Assembly (NCBI GenBank): GCA_900318265.1 | Contig: ONKA01000004.1 | Span: 93,355 to 157,354, forward strand | Origin: an uncultured Bacteroidales bacterium | GTDB taxonomy: Bacteria; Bacteroidota; Bacteroidia; Bacteroidales; F082 | Direction of reading: 5' to 3' | Length of the DNA: 64,000 nucleotides | Shown here: one piece after another, positions 51,251-60,448 of the stretch | How the letters are laid out: each line of letters starts with the position of its first letter | Position numbering within the stretch: position 1 is the stretch's first letter | Position numbers and translations under genes: made by a program | Notes under the pieces: generated by a model | The model's input: the letters and a program-made list of their open reading frames with translations, nothing else | Told to the model about the DNA's origin: nothing | The model's database searches: none

Positions 51251-52176
51251 AAATCGCATCACCATGGATTGTAACTGAAGCCGAGCGCATGGGGTTCGAT
51301 GCCTGTGGCATCGCCAGTGCCACTGTATTGGAATCCGAGTCGGCCCTTGTTGAACAATGGCTCGACGAAGGGCGTGAAGGCGAGATGAGCTACCTGACTC
51401 GCAACAAGGAGAAGCGCTACGACCCGCGGCTCCTGGTGGAAGGCACAAAGTCCATTGTCACTGTACTTTACAACTATTATCCAAAACTACAAATCGGTGA
51501 TGGCGAACATTTCAAAATCGCCAAATACGCTTACGGCGCCGACTACCACGACGTGTTGAAGCGTAAGCTAAGACAACTGTTGGAACGTATTGAGACCCAG
51601 ACGGGAAAACTGGATGGCGTACGTGTGTTCGTCGACTCTGCTCCCGTTTTAGACCGTGCTTGGGCGGTACGCTGCGGCTTGGGATTCGTCGGGAAAAACA
51701 CCACCTTAATCCATCCCAAAAAAGGCTCCTTCTTCTTCATCGGGCACTTGTTTCTACCCGTTGCACTTGCCGAAACCGGCCAAGAACTCACCAACCGCTG
51801 CGGTCGCTGCACGAAATGCCTCGATGCCTGCCCTACCCACGCCTTGGAAGCGCCCTTCCATATCGACGCGCGCAAATGCATCTCCTACCTAACCATAGAA
51901 TACAAAGGCAGCCTTGCAGATATGGATCCCAGCACCTTCAAAGGCTGGATGTATGGCTGCGACATCTGCCAAGATGTGTGTCCCTACAATCGTTTTGCCT
52001 TGCCTAATCTTGAACCTGAGTTTCAGCCTTCGGAACGGCTCATGGCCATGCACGAAGACGACTGGAAGCACCTGTCGGAAGCTGACTTCAAGGTATTATT
52101 CAAGCGCTCCGCCGTGCAACGCGCCGGATATGAAGGCCTGAAAAGGAATATTGAGTTTATCTCAAGGGAGAGTTGA
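51244..52176 (+). CDS. queG: Epoxyqueuosine reductase QueG
   Basis: This 310-residue enzyme reduces epoxyqueuosine to queuosine in tRNA. It has a cobalamin-binding N-terminal part and two 4Fe-4S ferredoxin motifs: CGRCTKCLDACPTHAL and CDICQDVCPYNR. The reading of the start is unusual: the ATG lies in the right arm of a family B repeat and no other ATG, GTG or TTG nearby gives a better one. The last 20 bases overlap the 3' end of the barrel gene on the opposite strand. Confidence 0.9.
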   Translation: MTQIASPWIVTEAERMGFDACGIASATVLESESALVEQWLDEGREGEMSYLTRNKEKRYDPRLLVEGTKSIVTVLYNYYPKLQIGDGEHFKIAKYAYGADYHDVLKRKLRQLLERIETQTGKLDGVRVFVDSAPVLDRAWAVRCGLGFVGKNTTLIHPKKGSFFFIGHLFLPVALAETGQELTNRCGRCTKCLDACPTHALEAPFHIDARKCISYLTIEYKGSLADMDPSTFKGWMYGCDICQDVCPYNRFALPNLEPEFQPSERLMAMHEDDWKHLSEADFKVLFKRSAVQRAGYEGLKRNIEFISRES

Positions 52177-52807
52177 TGTTGTAGGTCAGCGTGATCTGCA
52201 CCACCTTGTTGTAATACTGGTTATAGAACCACCCTGGATTGCCCGAGAAGCGGCATGGCACCACTGAATACATGAAACGGGCTCCGAGCCCAAGATGGTC
52301 ATTGAAAGCAACATGCACACCAGCATTGGCAGTAGCTGAGATCGGGCTCCAACGCGAAGTGGTGACCTGATAATCGGCATCCACATCCTCGGTGGCCCTC
52401 AGTCGGACATCGGCACTGATACCCGCTTCCAAAGTAAGGAAATCCAATGAGCGTCCGCTCACTCGAAAAACACCCAAGTTGTATTGCAACATCAAGGGAA
52501 TCTCGGCATAATGCAGTCGCAGGCTATAAGGATTATAATAATACTCATTCACTTCCTTGTCGGACGAATGTGCCCCAAGCAGTGAGTATTTCAGCTCCAT
52601 TTGGACTGCAAAATAATCGTCCAGAGGCAAGTTAGCGTATGCCCCAGCAGTGAAGCCTAATTGGTGGAAGCCTGCATAGTGATCGCCATCCACTTGGCAG
52701 AAGGTGGGACCAGCGATGAGACCGGCATTGAAAGATTGGGCTTTGGCTATTGTTGAGCCAAATGACAATAAAACACTAAAAACCAGGATGTAAAATAGTC
52801 TTTTCAT
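52157..52807 (-). CDS. Outer-membrane beta-barrel protein (PorT-like), 216 residues
   Basis: A signal peptide (MKRLFYILVFSVLLSFGSTIAKAQ) precedes a barrel with eight or so strands; the segments FNAGLIAGPTFCQVDGDHY and LGFTAGAYANLPLD match the PorT/OMP_b-brl family. The end VVQITLTYNINSPLR is the terminal strand. Function is unknown. It is convergent with queG, and its 3' end overlaps that gene. Confidence 0.8.
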   Translation of the reverse strand: MKRLFYILVFSVLLSFGSTIAKAQSFNAGLIAGPTFCQVDGDHYAGFHQLGFTAGAYANLPLDDYFAVQMELKYSLLGAHSSDKEVNEYYYNPYSLRLHYAEIPLMLQYNLGVFRVSGRSLDFLTLEAGISADVRLRATEDVDADYQVTTSRWSPISATANAGVHVAFNDHLGLGARFMYSVVPCRFSGNPGWFYNQYYNKVVQITLTYNINSPLR

Positions 52808-52831
52808 ATTTCTTTCTAATAAAACGTTAGA

Positions 52832-52864
52832 CGGGTTCGACGGGTTCAGGGCTCAGGGACCCTG
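52832..52864. repeat. Short interspersed repeat, family A (degenerate)
   Basis: GGGTTCGACGGGTTCAGG followed by GCTCAGGGACCCTG is a degenerate copy of the element at 25.4 and 29.5 kb. It lies at the 3' end of the lytic transglycosylase gene. Confidence 0.6.
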
Positions 52865-54292
52865 TTATTCACTATAAGTTGCTTGATATTGATAATAACG
52901 GTCGAGGATTTCTTGCACGAAGCGGAAGGTCTCGGTGCCACGCAGGTAACCCGCCTTGCAGCAGGTGTCGTTGTAATATTGTGGTTTCGACTTGTTGAGG
53001 ATGAAGAAGTCGACATTATCGTCCCAAACGTCGGGATATTTGCCGTATTTCTCCGCCAATCGCTGGGCATCATACACATTACCCAATCCCGCATTGTAGG
53101 CAGCCAACACAAACTTCACCCTTTCGACGCTATCGGTCACCTTATCTTCGAGACAACGGTTGAGATCGCTGAGGAGTTGACCACCTGCATGGAGTTGCTC
53201 GGCGGGAGTGGCGTCGTAGTCGATGCCATATTTTTCCATCACCACGGGCATGAGTTGCATGAGACCAAAAGCGCCTTTCTCGCTTTCCAGATCGAGCTTG
53301 AAATGCGACTCCTCATAGATGAGCGAAGCCAGCAGACGCCAATCCCAGCCAATCTCCTTGGCAGTCTTTTTGATGATATCGTCGAAGAAAGAGATATGGT
53401 CGCCTGACAGCTTCTTGGTAGAGAAGACATTGGCTTGGTTAACATATTTGGCCAAGATGCGAGTGAGGTTACGTTGCTCAAAGCCATCGATCCAGTTGTT
53501 CAGCTCGACGAGCAAGGACGAGTCGCCGTCGTGATTGGCAATGGCCCAACACAAGGGCTGCTCGACGCTGACAAAGAGTTTCGTGTCCAAACTACGCAAT
53601 CCGATAGAAGCCATACGAGCCATATACTCCTCAACAACAGTGTAGTCGATGTAGCCTGAAGCGACGGCTTTCACCAATTCGACGCTGTTGAGGCTGTCGC
53701 ATTCAACAATGTAAATGGTGTCGCCAATCTGGTCGGCGAGATGCTCTATGAGTTTCACCTCGTGGCTACCTTGGGGCAGATGGATGGTCTTGCCTGCGAG
53801 GTCGACGGGCGAACGCAGCAACTTGTTCTCCACCTCATTGGCTGTCGACATTTGGTTCCAGTCCTTTGGGAGACGTTGCACCAACACGCTGCGCTGCTTG
53901 AGGATGGGGTCGGTAAGCAGGAAGCGGCGTTTCATGTCTTTGTTAGAGCCGATGCCGATGGCCACTATGTCGACCTTAGCCGAGTCGAGGAGCATGAAAC
54001 ACGAGTCGAGGTTCTCGTTGACCAGCATCTCCAATTCGATGCCACGCTCTTTGCAGAAATCGCTCAAGAGCTCATATTCAAAGCCCGATGGCGTTGCCTT
54101 TTCCGTGTTGTAATTGATGATTTCACAATTGGTCACTGCAACCAATCGTCCGTTTTCGAGCACATGTTGCATCACCGTCAAGGTGTCGCGAACCTCAGGC
54201 TCATTCTCTTCGATTTCGGGTTCGTCGTGGCATGAAAAAAATGCCAAGCCAAGCGTCAACAATCCGAGGATAGAAAGTAATTTTATCTTCAT
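52865..54292 (-). CDS. MltF-like membrane-bound lytic transglycosylase
   Basis: This 475-residue protein joins an N-terminal solute-binding-protein-like domain (about 45-290) and a C-terminal SLT domain. The domain is marked by ASLIYEESHFKLDL (catalytic Glu) and GAFGLMQLMPVV, followed by VLAAYNAGLGNVYDA. It cleaves peptidoglycan glycan strands. The N-terminus has a lipoprotein-like signal (GLAFFSC), so it is probably anchored in a membrane. The start at 54292 gives this signal. Confidence 0.88.
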   Translation of the reverse strand: MKIKLLSILGLLTLGLAFFSCHDEPEIEENEPEVRDTLTVMQHVLENGRLVAVTNCEIINYNTEKATPSGFEYELLSDFCKERGIELEMLVNENLDSCFMLLDSAKVDIVAIGIGSNKDMKRRFLLTDPILKQRSVLVQRLPKDWNQMSTANEVENKLLRSPVDLAGKTIHLPQGSHEVKLIEHLADQIGDTIYIVECDSLNSVELVKAVASGYIDYTVVEEYMARMASIGLRSLDTKLFVSVEQPLCWAIANHDGDSSLLVELNNWIDGFEQRNLTRILAKYVNQANVFSTKKLSGDHISFFDDIIKKTAKEIGWDWRLLASLIYEESHFKLDLESEKGAFGLMQLMPVVMEKYGIDYDATPAEQLHAGGQLLSDLNRCLEDKVTDSVERVKFVLAAYNAGLGNVYDAQRLAEKYGKYPDVWDDNVDFFILNKSKPQYYNDTCCKAGYLRGTETFRFVQEILDRYYQYQATYSE

Positions 54293-54371
54293 TTCGTGCG
54301 TCTTAGAGGCCGTAAAAGTAGTAAATTTTATTATTTGCAAGAAAAAACATGGGGCGTTTTGCTAAATTATG

Positions 54372-54379
54372 TACTTTTG
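54372..54379 (+). promoter_or_regulatory. Promoter -7 box for the PlsC-like operon
   Basis: TACTTTTG lies 24 bases before the ATG at 54403. Confidence 0.6.
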
Positions 54380-54402
54380 CAGCCTTATTTTTAACACTTA
54401 GA

Positions 54403-55692
54403 ATGGCCAAGAAAATACAAGATCCTGATTTTTGGTACTCCATTTTGTTACCTTACGTCAACTGGCATACAAGGAGGTCGTACAGCAGGTTTGAGGTACA
54501 CGGAAAGAAGCGCATCCCGAAAGGCGGCGCCTTAATTTTCGGTGTCAACCACAGCAACACGCTGATGGACGCCTTGGTGTTGCTTTCGGCCGACAACATC
54601 AGGAAAGTTTTCATTGCGCGAGGCGATATCTTCAAGAATCCGGCTGTGGCCAAGATATTGAATTTCATGCGCATCCTGCCCATCTTCCGCATCCGCAACG
54701 GGGTGGCAGCAGTGCGCCAAAACGACGACTCGCTCAACAAGGCCGTCGACGTCATCCACGACCATGTCGACCTCTACCTCTTCCCCGAGGGAACACACCG
54801 CACCAAGCACTCGTTGATGCGCATGGGCAAGGGCTTGTTCCACATCGCTGTCGATGCCAACAAGCAGTTCGGCGACAAAAACCCCGTTTATATTATCCCT
54901 ACAGCCATCGAATACGGCGATTACTTCCGCTTCCGCTCTACGGCGATGATCAACTTCGGCGAGCCCATCAACGTGACCGAATTCTTCAAGAACACCACCG
55001 AGGAAAACGAGGCTGCCAACATCAACCTATTGAAAGACAAGCTCCACGAAGAAATCTCCAAACTCTTCACCTATATTCCTGACAATGAAGACTATGACGC
55101 CATTTGGGAAATTGTGAAGATGAAAAATGAGAAACGTGCAGGAAGCCTTTACAAAAAGATGCTGCGCAACCGCGCTACGGTCGAGAAAGTGTTGAAATAC
55201 AAGGAAGAACAACCCGAAGAAGCCAAGAAACTGTTTGAACGTGTCATAGAGTTTTCCAAACATCGCCTCAAAGAGAAAGTCTCTGTGATGTCGGTGGCCA
55301 AGAAACGCCCTATATTCAACTCATTGTGGATGTTTGCAACGCTCGTCCTTTTGTTGCCCTATTATCTGGCCTCGGCTGCAGTCAACTTGCCCGTGTGGCT
55401 CACCACATGGATCATCCGCAGCCGACTGAAAGACCCGGCCTTCAGCAACACGGTCAGCTTTGGCGTCAGGTTTGTGCTCTTCCCCATCGTCTTTATCGCG
55501 GGCACCATCGTCATGTTCTGCAACCTGCCTTGGTATTGGGCGTTAGGCGGTACGGTGCTGCTCTTCTTCTCCTATTCCATGTTTGTCGACTACAACGAGT
55601 TGTTCCGCCGTTGGATCTCCGACGTGCGCTGGAGCATCAAGAAACACTTGCGCGACGAATACAAATCACTGAACCTCAATAATCTATTCTAA
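54403..55692 (+). CDS. PlsC-like lysophospholipid acyltransferase
   Basis: This 429-residue protein has a PlsC-like acyltransferase domain (about 25-250) with the catalytic block NHSNTLMDAL and the glycerophosphate-binding FPEGTHRTKHSL. The C-terminal part (about 310-410) has two or three hydrophobic helices, absent from short PlsC proteins. It probably acylates lysophospholipid at the inner membrane. It overlaps the next gene by one base. Confidence 0.85.
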   Translation: MAKKIQDPDFWYSILLPYVNWHTRRSYSRFEVHGKKRIPKGGALIFGVNHSNTLMDALVLLSADNIRKVFIARGDIFKNPAVAKILNFMRILPIFRIRNGVAAVRQNDDSLNKAVDVIHDHVDLYLFPEGTHRTKHSLMRMGKGLFHIAVDANKQFGDKNPVYIIPTAIEYGDYFRFRSTAMINFGEPINVTEFFKNTTEENEAANINLLKDKLHEEISKLFTYIPDNEDYDAIWEIVKMKNEKRAGSLYKKMLRNRATVEKVLKYKEEQPEEAKKLFERVIEFSKHRLKEKVSVMSVAKKRPIFNSLWMFATLVLLLPYYLASAAVNLPVWLTTWIIRSRLKDPAFSNTVSFGVRFVLFPIVFIAGTIVMFCNLPWYWALGGTVLLFFSYSMFVDYNELFRRWISDVRWSIKKHLRDEYKSLNLNNLF

Positions 55693-56402
55693 TGTCACAA
55701 CGCTGGATCATCCCCGATATTCATGGTTGCGCGAAGACCTTGAAAGTGCTCCTTGAGAACATGCTCAAGTTGACAAAAAACGACGATATCTATTTTTTGG
55801 GCGACTATATCGACCGTGGTCCCGATGGCAAAGGCGTCATTGACTACCTGATGCGCCTGCAAAAGGAGGAATACAACGTTCATTTCTTGAAAGGCAACCA
55901 CGAAGACATGTGCGTGAAGGCATTCGAGGCCGACCAAAAGAAGAAGTTCTTGGGGGGCAAGCATCCGGAACAGAAAGAATGGGAAGCCGTGGGCGCCAAG
56001 GCCACCTTGGAGAGCTTTGGGGTAAAGCATCCACGCGAGATTCCCCAGCTTTACATCGATTGGATGAACGCCTGCGTGCCTTACGTGGAGTTGGAAGAAT
56101 ACATCCTCGTACATGCTGGCATGAATTTCAGCATCGCCGACCCGTTTGAGGACACGAAGAGCATGATGTGGACCCGCAGGTTCAGGGTCGACTTCAACAA
56201 ATCGCATGGCAAGAAAATCATCCATGGGCATATCCCCGTCGACTACAGTTTCATGAATATGGTCATCGAGCAAAACGACAATTACGATTTCATTGCCTTG
56301 GACAATGGCGTGTTTGTAACCGATAAACCCGGATTAGGAAATTTGACCGCATTTAATCCTGATACGAAACAGATTGTGGCACAGTCGAATATGGATTTTT
56401 GA
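55692..56402 (+). CDS. Metallophosphoesterase (serine/threonine phosphatase-like)
   Basis: This 236-residue protein carries the PPP-type calcineurin-like metal sites: PDIHGCAKTLK, GDYIDRGPDGKG and KGNHEDM, with HAGMNF and HGHIPV further on. It is probably a cytoplasmic protein phosphatase or bis(5'-nucleosyl)-tetraphosphatase-like enzyme; the sequence cannot settle which. Its start shares one base with the stop of the acyltransferase, so the two form an operon. Confidence 0.87.
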   Translation: MSQRWIIPDIHGCAKTLKVLLENMLKLTKNDDIYFLGDYIDRGPDGKGVIDYLMRLQKEEYNVHFLKGNHEDMCVKAFEADQKKKFLGGKHPEQKEWEAVGAKATLESFGVKHPREIPQLYIDWMNACVPYVELEEYILVHAGMNFSIADPFEDTKSMMWTRRFRVDFNKSHGKKIIHGHIPVDYSFMNMVIEQNDNYDFIALDNGVFVTDKPGLGNLTAFNPDTKQIVAQSNMDF

Positions 56403-56454
56403 ACACGGGGGTTTTTTCGAACACGGATTGTACGGATTTTCACGGAATATTATT

Positions 56455-56482
56455 GTAGAGACGGTGTGCACACCGTCTCTAC
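56455..56482. repeat. Perfect 28-bp palindrome
   Basis: GTAGAGACGGTGTG and CACACCGTCTCTAC are exact complements with no loop bases. It lies between the phosphatase and surface protein genes, both of which end there. It can serve as a terminator, and the sequence type also occurs as an interspersed repeat in other bacteria. Confidence 0.75.
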
Positions 56483-56485
56483 CAT

Positions 56486-59065
56486 TTAGCGTGTTCCGAC
56501 GACGATTGCATTTTTGAATTGTTTGACCTTGCCTTCGAAATTGAAGACCTCGGTCACGGCGACGTAGACGCCGACGGGGACCTTGTTGCCGTTGTTGTCA
56601 AGGCCGTTCCAGAGGACGCTGCCCTCCTGCCCTACCAGCTCACCTTTGGCCAAGTGACGGATTAATTGTCCAGCTACATTGAAGATGTAGATGTTCATCG
56701 TGTAGCCCGCCTCATCGAAACGGTAGTTGATAAAACAGGCGTCGTCGAAGCCGTCGCCGTCTGGCGAGAAGATATCGGGGCTGATGGATATTTCATCGTT
56801 GGAAGGCTCGGCGCTCTGCATCATTGAGTTCTCGTAGCCTGGCGTACCGAAATGTACACTTTCGGCGGCGGAATGCCAGTTGTTGGCATCCATGGAAGGT
56901 TGGTCGAAAGCAACGCGCTCCAAAGCCACGCCTTTCGTGACCTTGAGCAGCGGATAGTGCATCTTCTCGGAGAAGGCCATTTGGTCGACCACCGTGCCGT
57001 CCTTGCCCATCAAGATGGCCATACCGCCCGCATTGGCATAGCTCGGGAAAGAGGCCATCTGTACGAAGTTGTCGGTCGGGCAGTCGTATTGTTGGCCAAT
57101 GATTTCGCTATTGGTGGAGAGCAAAACATAAGTCTTGGGGAGGAATAGACGGCTGTCAGGCGTGATTTCCTTCAAGGTGGTATCAGCAGGATTGGGGAAG
57201 CTCTCCTTGATGACACCAAGCATCAGAGCACTGAGGTCGAAGGTCTTATCGGTATTATTGTAGAGCTCCACATAATCCACGCCTGGCGCGATGGGATCGA
57301 AGAGGATTTCATTAATTAGGATTTCGCCTTCGGCGATGTCGTTCGGGATGCCGAACTGCACGCGGGTATCGGCTTCAATGGTCGTTCCCACGCAGTTGGT
57401 CACGCCATTAATAAGCAATGTGTATACCAAACCTTGCTCAAATCCGTGATCGAATTGGAGCTCCACATAAGTGCCATCCATGGGATTAACGACCGTCTGC
57501 GAGGGATGTTCGTTCGTCTCTTCCACAAGGAAGTGTTGCGTTTCAAGAAGCTCGGCTGCATTCATCTGTTGGTCGAACCACAGTTGGACGATTTGGTTGC
57601 CGAACATACTCACGCGCTCCACTTTGGGAGAAACATTGTTCTCGCCATTCACCGAATTAATGCGGCCTGGCGTGCCACCCGAGGCATCCGTCGAGGCTGT
57701 CCAATTGGAGGCGCCAGCGCAGGGATTCATCGGGTCGATTTGCTCCACCGACCAGCCGCCGTTGGCCTTGTCGGAATCGTGGTACCAAGTGTTGCTGAAG
57801 TTGACGCGAGAAATCAAAATGCCCGCCTTACTGTAGAGATACATCGCCGAAGAGCTGTTGCCCACCGAGAAGCTGCTGAAGCCGATACAGTCGCCATATT
57901 GGCGCAACTCGGAGACGGCATCATTGTGGCAAAGGATGACATAGCCGTGCGGAGCGAGGACAAAGTTGCCAAAAGTATTATCATTTGAGCCGATTTGTAT
58001 CTGCCAGTCTTTCAAGTCGATGCCAAACTCCGTGGTATTGTAAAGTTCCACATACTCCCATTCGGGCAGGCCCACCACAGGATTCGGATCCGCCATAATC
58101 TCGTTGATAACGATGTCGTATTCCGAGGCTTCGTAGATGGAAAAGGCCAGGGTTGTCGGCTCCATCATGTTGTTCCACAGGTCTTTGATACCGCTGACGG
58201 TAAGCGTGTAATTAATGCCATTGCCGATTTCGCGTTCCATCTCGAGCACCACAACGGCAGGATTGTCGCCGAAACTGACGGAAGCCGGATGACCCAAGCC
58301 GTTGTCGATGGAATAATTGTCGGGATTGAGTGCCGTCGTTTCATTCAGTGCCTCGTTGAAGGCCAGTTGGAGATGCGTCAAGTCGAGCACCTCGCAGGTC
58401 AGGAGTTGGGGTGGCTCGTGGTCGGCGATGCGGGGACCGACATAGACATTGTCGAAATAGATTTTCGTGGCGTTGCTCGACGTGAACTTGGACCAAAAAC
58501 CGAAAAAGCCGCCACGACCGTAAGTGTCGTCCGTCCCTTGGGCTTCAATGAGATAAATACCCGAGTTGTCGTAGCATGTCTGAATCATCCAATTGCCTTC
58601 GCGGTCGCAAGTCACTTTTATTGAAACTGCGAACAATGCCGCGATAGCACCTTCCGTGCCGCGACAGATTTGCTGTTGTCCGTCGGCATCCTTACGGAAC
58701 AAGGTGATGGCATCGTTGCTGCCGCCTTCGCCGAAACGAAGGAAATAACCTTGTGTAACATTTTGCAAGTCAGCGTTATCGGCACTCAACCAGACATCGC
58801 TATAGTTGTTTCCCGAAGGTGCGAAAGCCTCGCGAATCCAAAACTGCCATTCCATCGACTCATACTCGCTGATGGGCAAGGAAAGATAGGCCGTGCCCTC
58901 ACCTTCCGCGTTGAGTTGGAGCTGTTTGTTGTTGTTCACCGTATATTGTTCCGTCGTTCCTGACCAAGTGGGGTTTTGGGTGAAGTCGCCGTCGGAGAAG
59001 TCGTCGGTGACTTGGGCGAAGAGAGAAATAGGCAGCAGAAACAGGAGTAAGAGTATCTTTTTCAT
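56486..59065 (-). CDS. Surface protein with lamin-tail domains and FlgD-like C-terminus
   Basis: This 859-residue protein has a signal peptide (MKKILLLLFLLPISLFAQ), a beta-rich N-terminal domain, two lamin-tail-like domains (IVINEIMADPNPVVG and ILINEILFDPIAPGVDYVEL) and a C-terminal FlgD-like/gliding-motility-type domain that contains ISPDIFSPDGDGFDD. It is not a standard YPNP sorting domain, but T9SS type B or related export is likely. The ATG at 59065 gives the signal peptide. Probable role: surface attachment or matrix. Confidence 0.82.
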   Translation of the reverse strand: MKKILLLLFLLPISLFAQVTDDFSDGDFTQNPTWSGTTEQYTVNNNKQLQLNAEGEGTAYLSLPISEYESMEWQFWIREAFAPSGNNYSDVWLSADNADLQNVTQGYFLRFGEGGSNDAITLFRKDADGQQQICRGTEGAIAALFAVSIKVTCDREGNWMIQTCYDNSGIYLIEAQGTDDTYGRGGFFGFWSKFTSSNATKIYFDNVYVGPRIADHEPPQLLTCEVLDLTHLQLAFNEALNETTALNPDNYSIDNGLGHPASVSFGDNPAVVVLEMEREIGNGINYTLTVSGIKDLWNNMMEPTTLAFSIYEASEYDIVINEIMADPNPVVGLPEWEYVELYNTTEFGIDLKDWQIQIGSNDNTFGNFVLAPHGYVILCHNDAVSELRQYGDCIGFSSFSVGNSSSAMYLYSKAGILISRVNFSNTWYHDSDKANGGWSVEQIDPMNPCAGASNWTASTDASGGTPGRINSVNGENNVSPKVERVSMFGNQIVQLWFDQQMNAAELLETQHFLVEETNEHPSQTVVNPMDGTYVELQFDHGFEQGLVYTLLINGVTNCVGTTIEADTRVQFGIPNDIAEGEILINEILFDPIAPGVDYVELYNNTDKTFDLSALMLGVIKESFPNPADTTLKEITPDSRLFLPKTYVLLSTNSEIIGQQYDCPTDNFVQMASFPSYANAGGMAILMGKDGTVVDQMAFSEKMHYPLLKVTKGVALERVAFDQPSMDANNWHSAAESVHFGTPGYENSMMQSAEPSNDEISISPDIFSPDGDGFDDACFINYRFDEAGYTMNIYIFNVAGQLIRHLAKGELVGQEGSVLWNGLDNNGNKVPVGVYVAVTEVFNFEGKVKQFKNAIVVGTR

Positions 59066-59088
59066 GGCATTAGCGGTTTTGGAGAGGA

Positions 59089-59096
59089 CAAAGATA
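59089..59096 (-). promoter_or_regulatory. Promoter -7 box for the lamin-tail protein
   Basis: The minus strand reads TATCTTTG, 24 bases upstream of the ATG. Confidence 0.55.
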
Positions 59097-59211
59097 GGGG
59101 TTTTTGTGGATTGTGACAAAAAAACATATTTCCGATCCGATTTTTGCCCTTATCGCAGAAAGGAAAACAACAAAAAATGAAAGTTGATTTCTTGCATAAT
59201 CCATTTTTCCC

Positions 59212-59219
59212 TATTTTTG
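59212..59219 (+). promoter_or_regulatory. Plus-strand promoter -7 box with no gene immediately downstream
   Basis: TATTTTTG, with TTG about 17 bases upstream. It could drive the DUF4249 gene through a leader of about 325 bases or a transcript antisense to the 6S-like RNA. Confidence 0.4.
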
Positions 59220-59261
59220 CCTTCGGTTTAGAGACGAAAAAGTCCCAATTCCAAGACATCA

Positions 59262-59508
59262 AGGAAAAGAAGCGTTATGCTTCGTGTTGCAAGAGGAAAC
59301 CTAGGAAATTTCAACTGCGACATTGTTGATCTAAAAAGAAAAACAGAAATAACTTATGCGAGCATAGCAGCTCCAAACGCATTAAGCGTGGACTGCTAAT
59401 AAGCATCTTGTTATTTCAGGCTTTCCTAGGGCCTCCTCTTGAAGATGTGAGCATGCAGAGCCACGCTTCTTGTTTGAGAAAAGTCTTTTTGGCCTCTGAA
59501 AGACAATA
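59262..59508 (-). ncRNA. Rod-like structured RNA, 6S RNA candidate
   Basis: This non-coding stretch folds into one long rod. AGAAGCG near 59267 pairs with CGCTTCT near 59463, CCTAGGAAA with TTTCCTAGG, AAATAAC with GTTATTT, and TAGCAG with CTGCTA, closed by a small apical hairpin. Between the second and third stems one strand has 5 unpaired bases and the other about 38 with its own small hairpin. That is the layout of 6S RNA, and the hairpin-bearing side is the 3' side if read on the minus strand. A minus-strand -7 box (59515-59522) fits that start. Identity is inferred from shape only. Confidence 0.45.
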
Positions 59509-59514
59509 ATAATC

Positions 59515-59522
59515 CAAAGATA
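59515..59522 (-). promoter_or_regulatory. Promoter -7 box for the rod-like RNA
   Basis: The minus strand reads TATCTTTG, with TTTTG about 17 bases further upstream. Start of transcription would be near 59508. Confidence 0.5.
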
Positions 59523-59551
59523 GTGTTACAACTAAAAACCAAAACAACAAA

Positions 59552-60445
59552 ATGATTAGAGAGTTTAAAGCCTTATTTTTGTTGACTATCGTCTTACTAT
59601 CAGTCGCTTGCAGCCGAATCGATGAAGTTGACATCAACAGTTTCAATCAGCCGGATGGCGAGGTCTTGAACGGCACCGTCGCCGTGTTTGGCAATGTGAC
59701 CACCGAGATGCGCCAGCACCGCGTCACCATTTCGCCTGTGCATCAATGGGGCGACAACCAGAATGTTTTGCCCGAAATCAACCGCGTTTTCGTGCTTTGC
59801 GAGGGCGACACGATTCCTTATATTGAAAAGGTGAATGACCGTAGCAACAAGACCTTCGTTTCGGAGCAACCCTTCCAAGGCGAGGCGGGCAAGACCTACC
59901 GACTCGTCGTCGAGACACCCACGGGCGACATCACCGCCGAGGACTATCTACTGCCTTTGGGCGATACGGACTACTTCCAACTGATGAAAGACAACATCAA
60001 ATGTCGCACATACGAATCGACTTCAGGGGATGCCATGCATAGTTTCCAGTTCCCCAAGCACGTCTATACGCTTTCGGAGCAGCCTGCCATCACGGGAGTC
60101 ACCTTCTATTCGCCCCAAAACACGCCCGTCGACAGCCTCAACTTCTGGACCTTCGTCCACTCCGACATGTCGCTGCAAGCCCTGTTCTCCGTGCAGTCTT
60201 TCACCAACGGCTACGACATGGCCGATTTGAGCCAGGAAGAGTGCTTCATCACGGGTTCGGTCTCGCCATCGTTCTACGCCTTCCTTTTGGGCATGTTCAA
60301 CGAGTCCGACTGGAGCTTAGGCATCTTCTCCACCATTTCGGGCAACGTGCAAGGCAACGTAAGCAACGGCTTCGGCTATTTCTTCGCCTCAGACGTGCGA
60401 CGCAAGGGTTTTACTTTCAGTGAATTAATCCCAGAAAACGAATAA
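59552..60445 (+). CDS. DUF4249 lipoprotein
   Basis: This 297-residue protein is a lipoprotein (MIREFKALFLLTIVLLSVACS, lipobox ending in Cys) of the DUF4249 family, which accompanies TonB-dependent receptors in Bacteroidota. It has a beta-rich fold and NKTFVSEQPFQGEAGKTYRL as a typical segment. It is probably a surface or periplasmic partner of the receptor encoded three bases downstream. Its precise role is unknown. Confidence 0.85.
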   Translation: MIREFKALFLLTIVLLSVACSRIDEVDINSFNQPDGEVLNGTVAVFGNVTTEMRQHRVTISPVHQWGDNQNVLPEINRVFVLCEGDTIPYIEKVNDRSNKTFVSEQPFQGEAGKTYRLVVETPTGDITAEDYLLPLGDTDYFQLMKDNIKCRTYESTSGDAMHSFQFPKHVYTLSEQPAITGVTFYSPQNTPVDSLNFWTFVHSDMSLQALFSVQSFTNGYDMADLSQEECFITGSVSPSFYAFLLGMFNESDWSLGIFSTISGNVQGNVSNGFGYFFASDVRRKGFTFSELIPENE

Positions 60446-60448
60446 GCC

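Noticed and set aside
59262-59508. RNase P RNA or tmRNA in the structured stretch
   Set aside because: The conserved RNase P core (GAGGAAAGTCC type) and a tRNA-like end with CCA are missing; the rod shape fits 6S RNA better.
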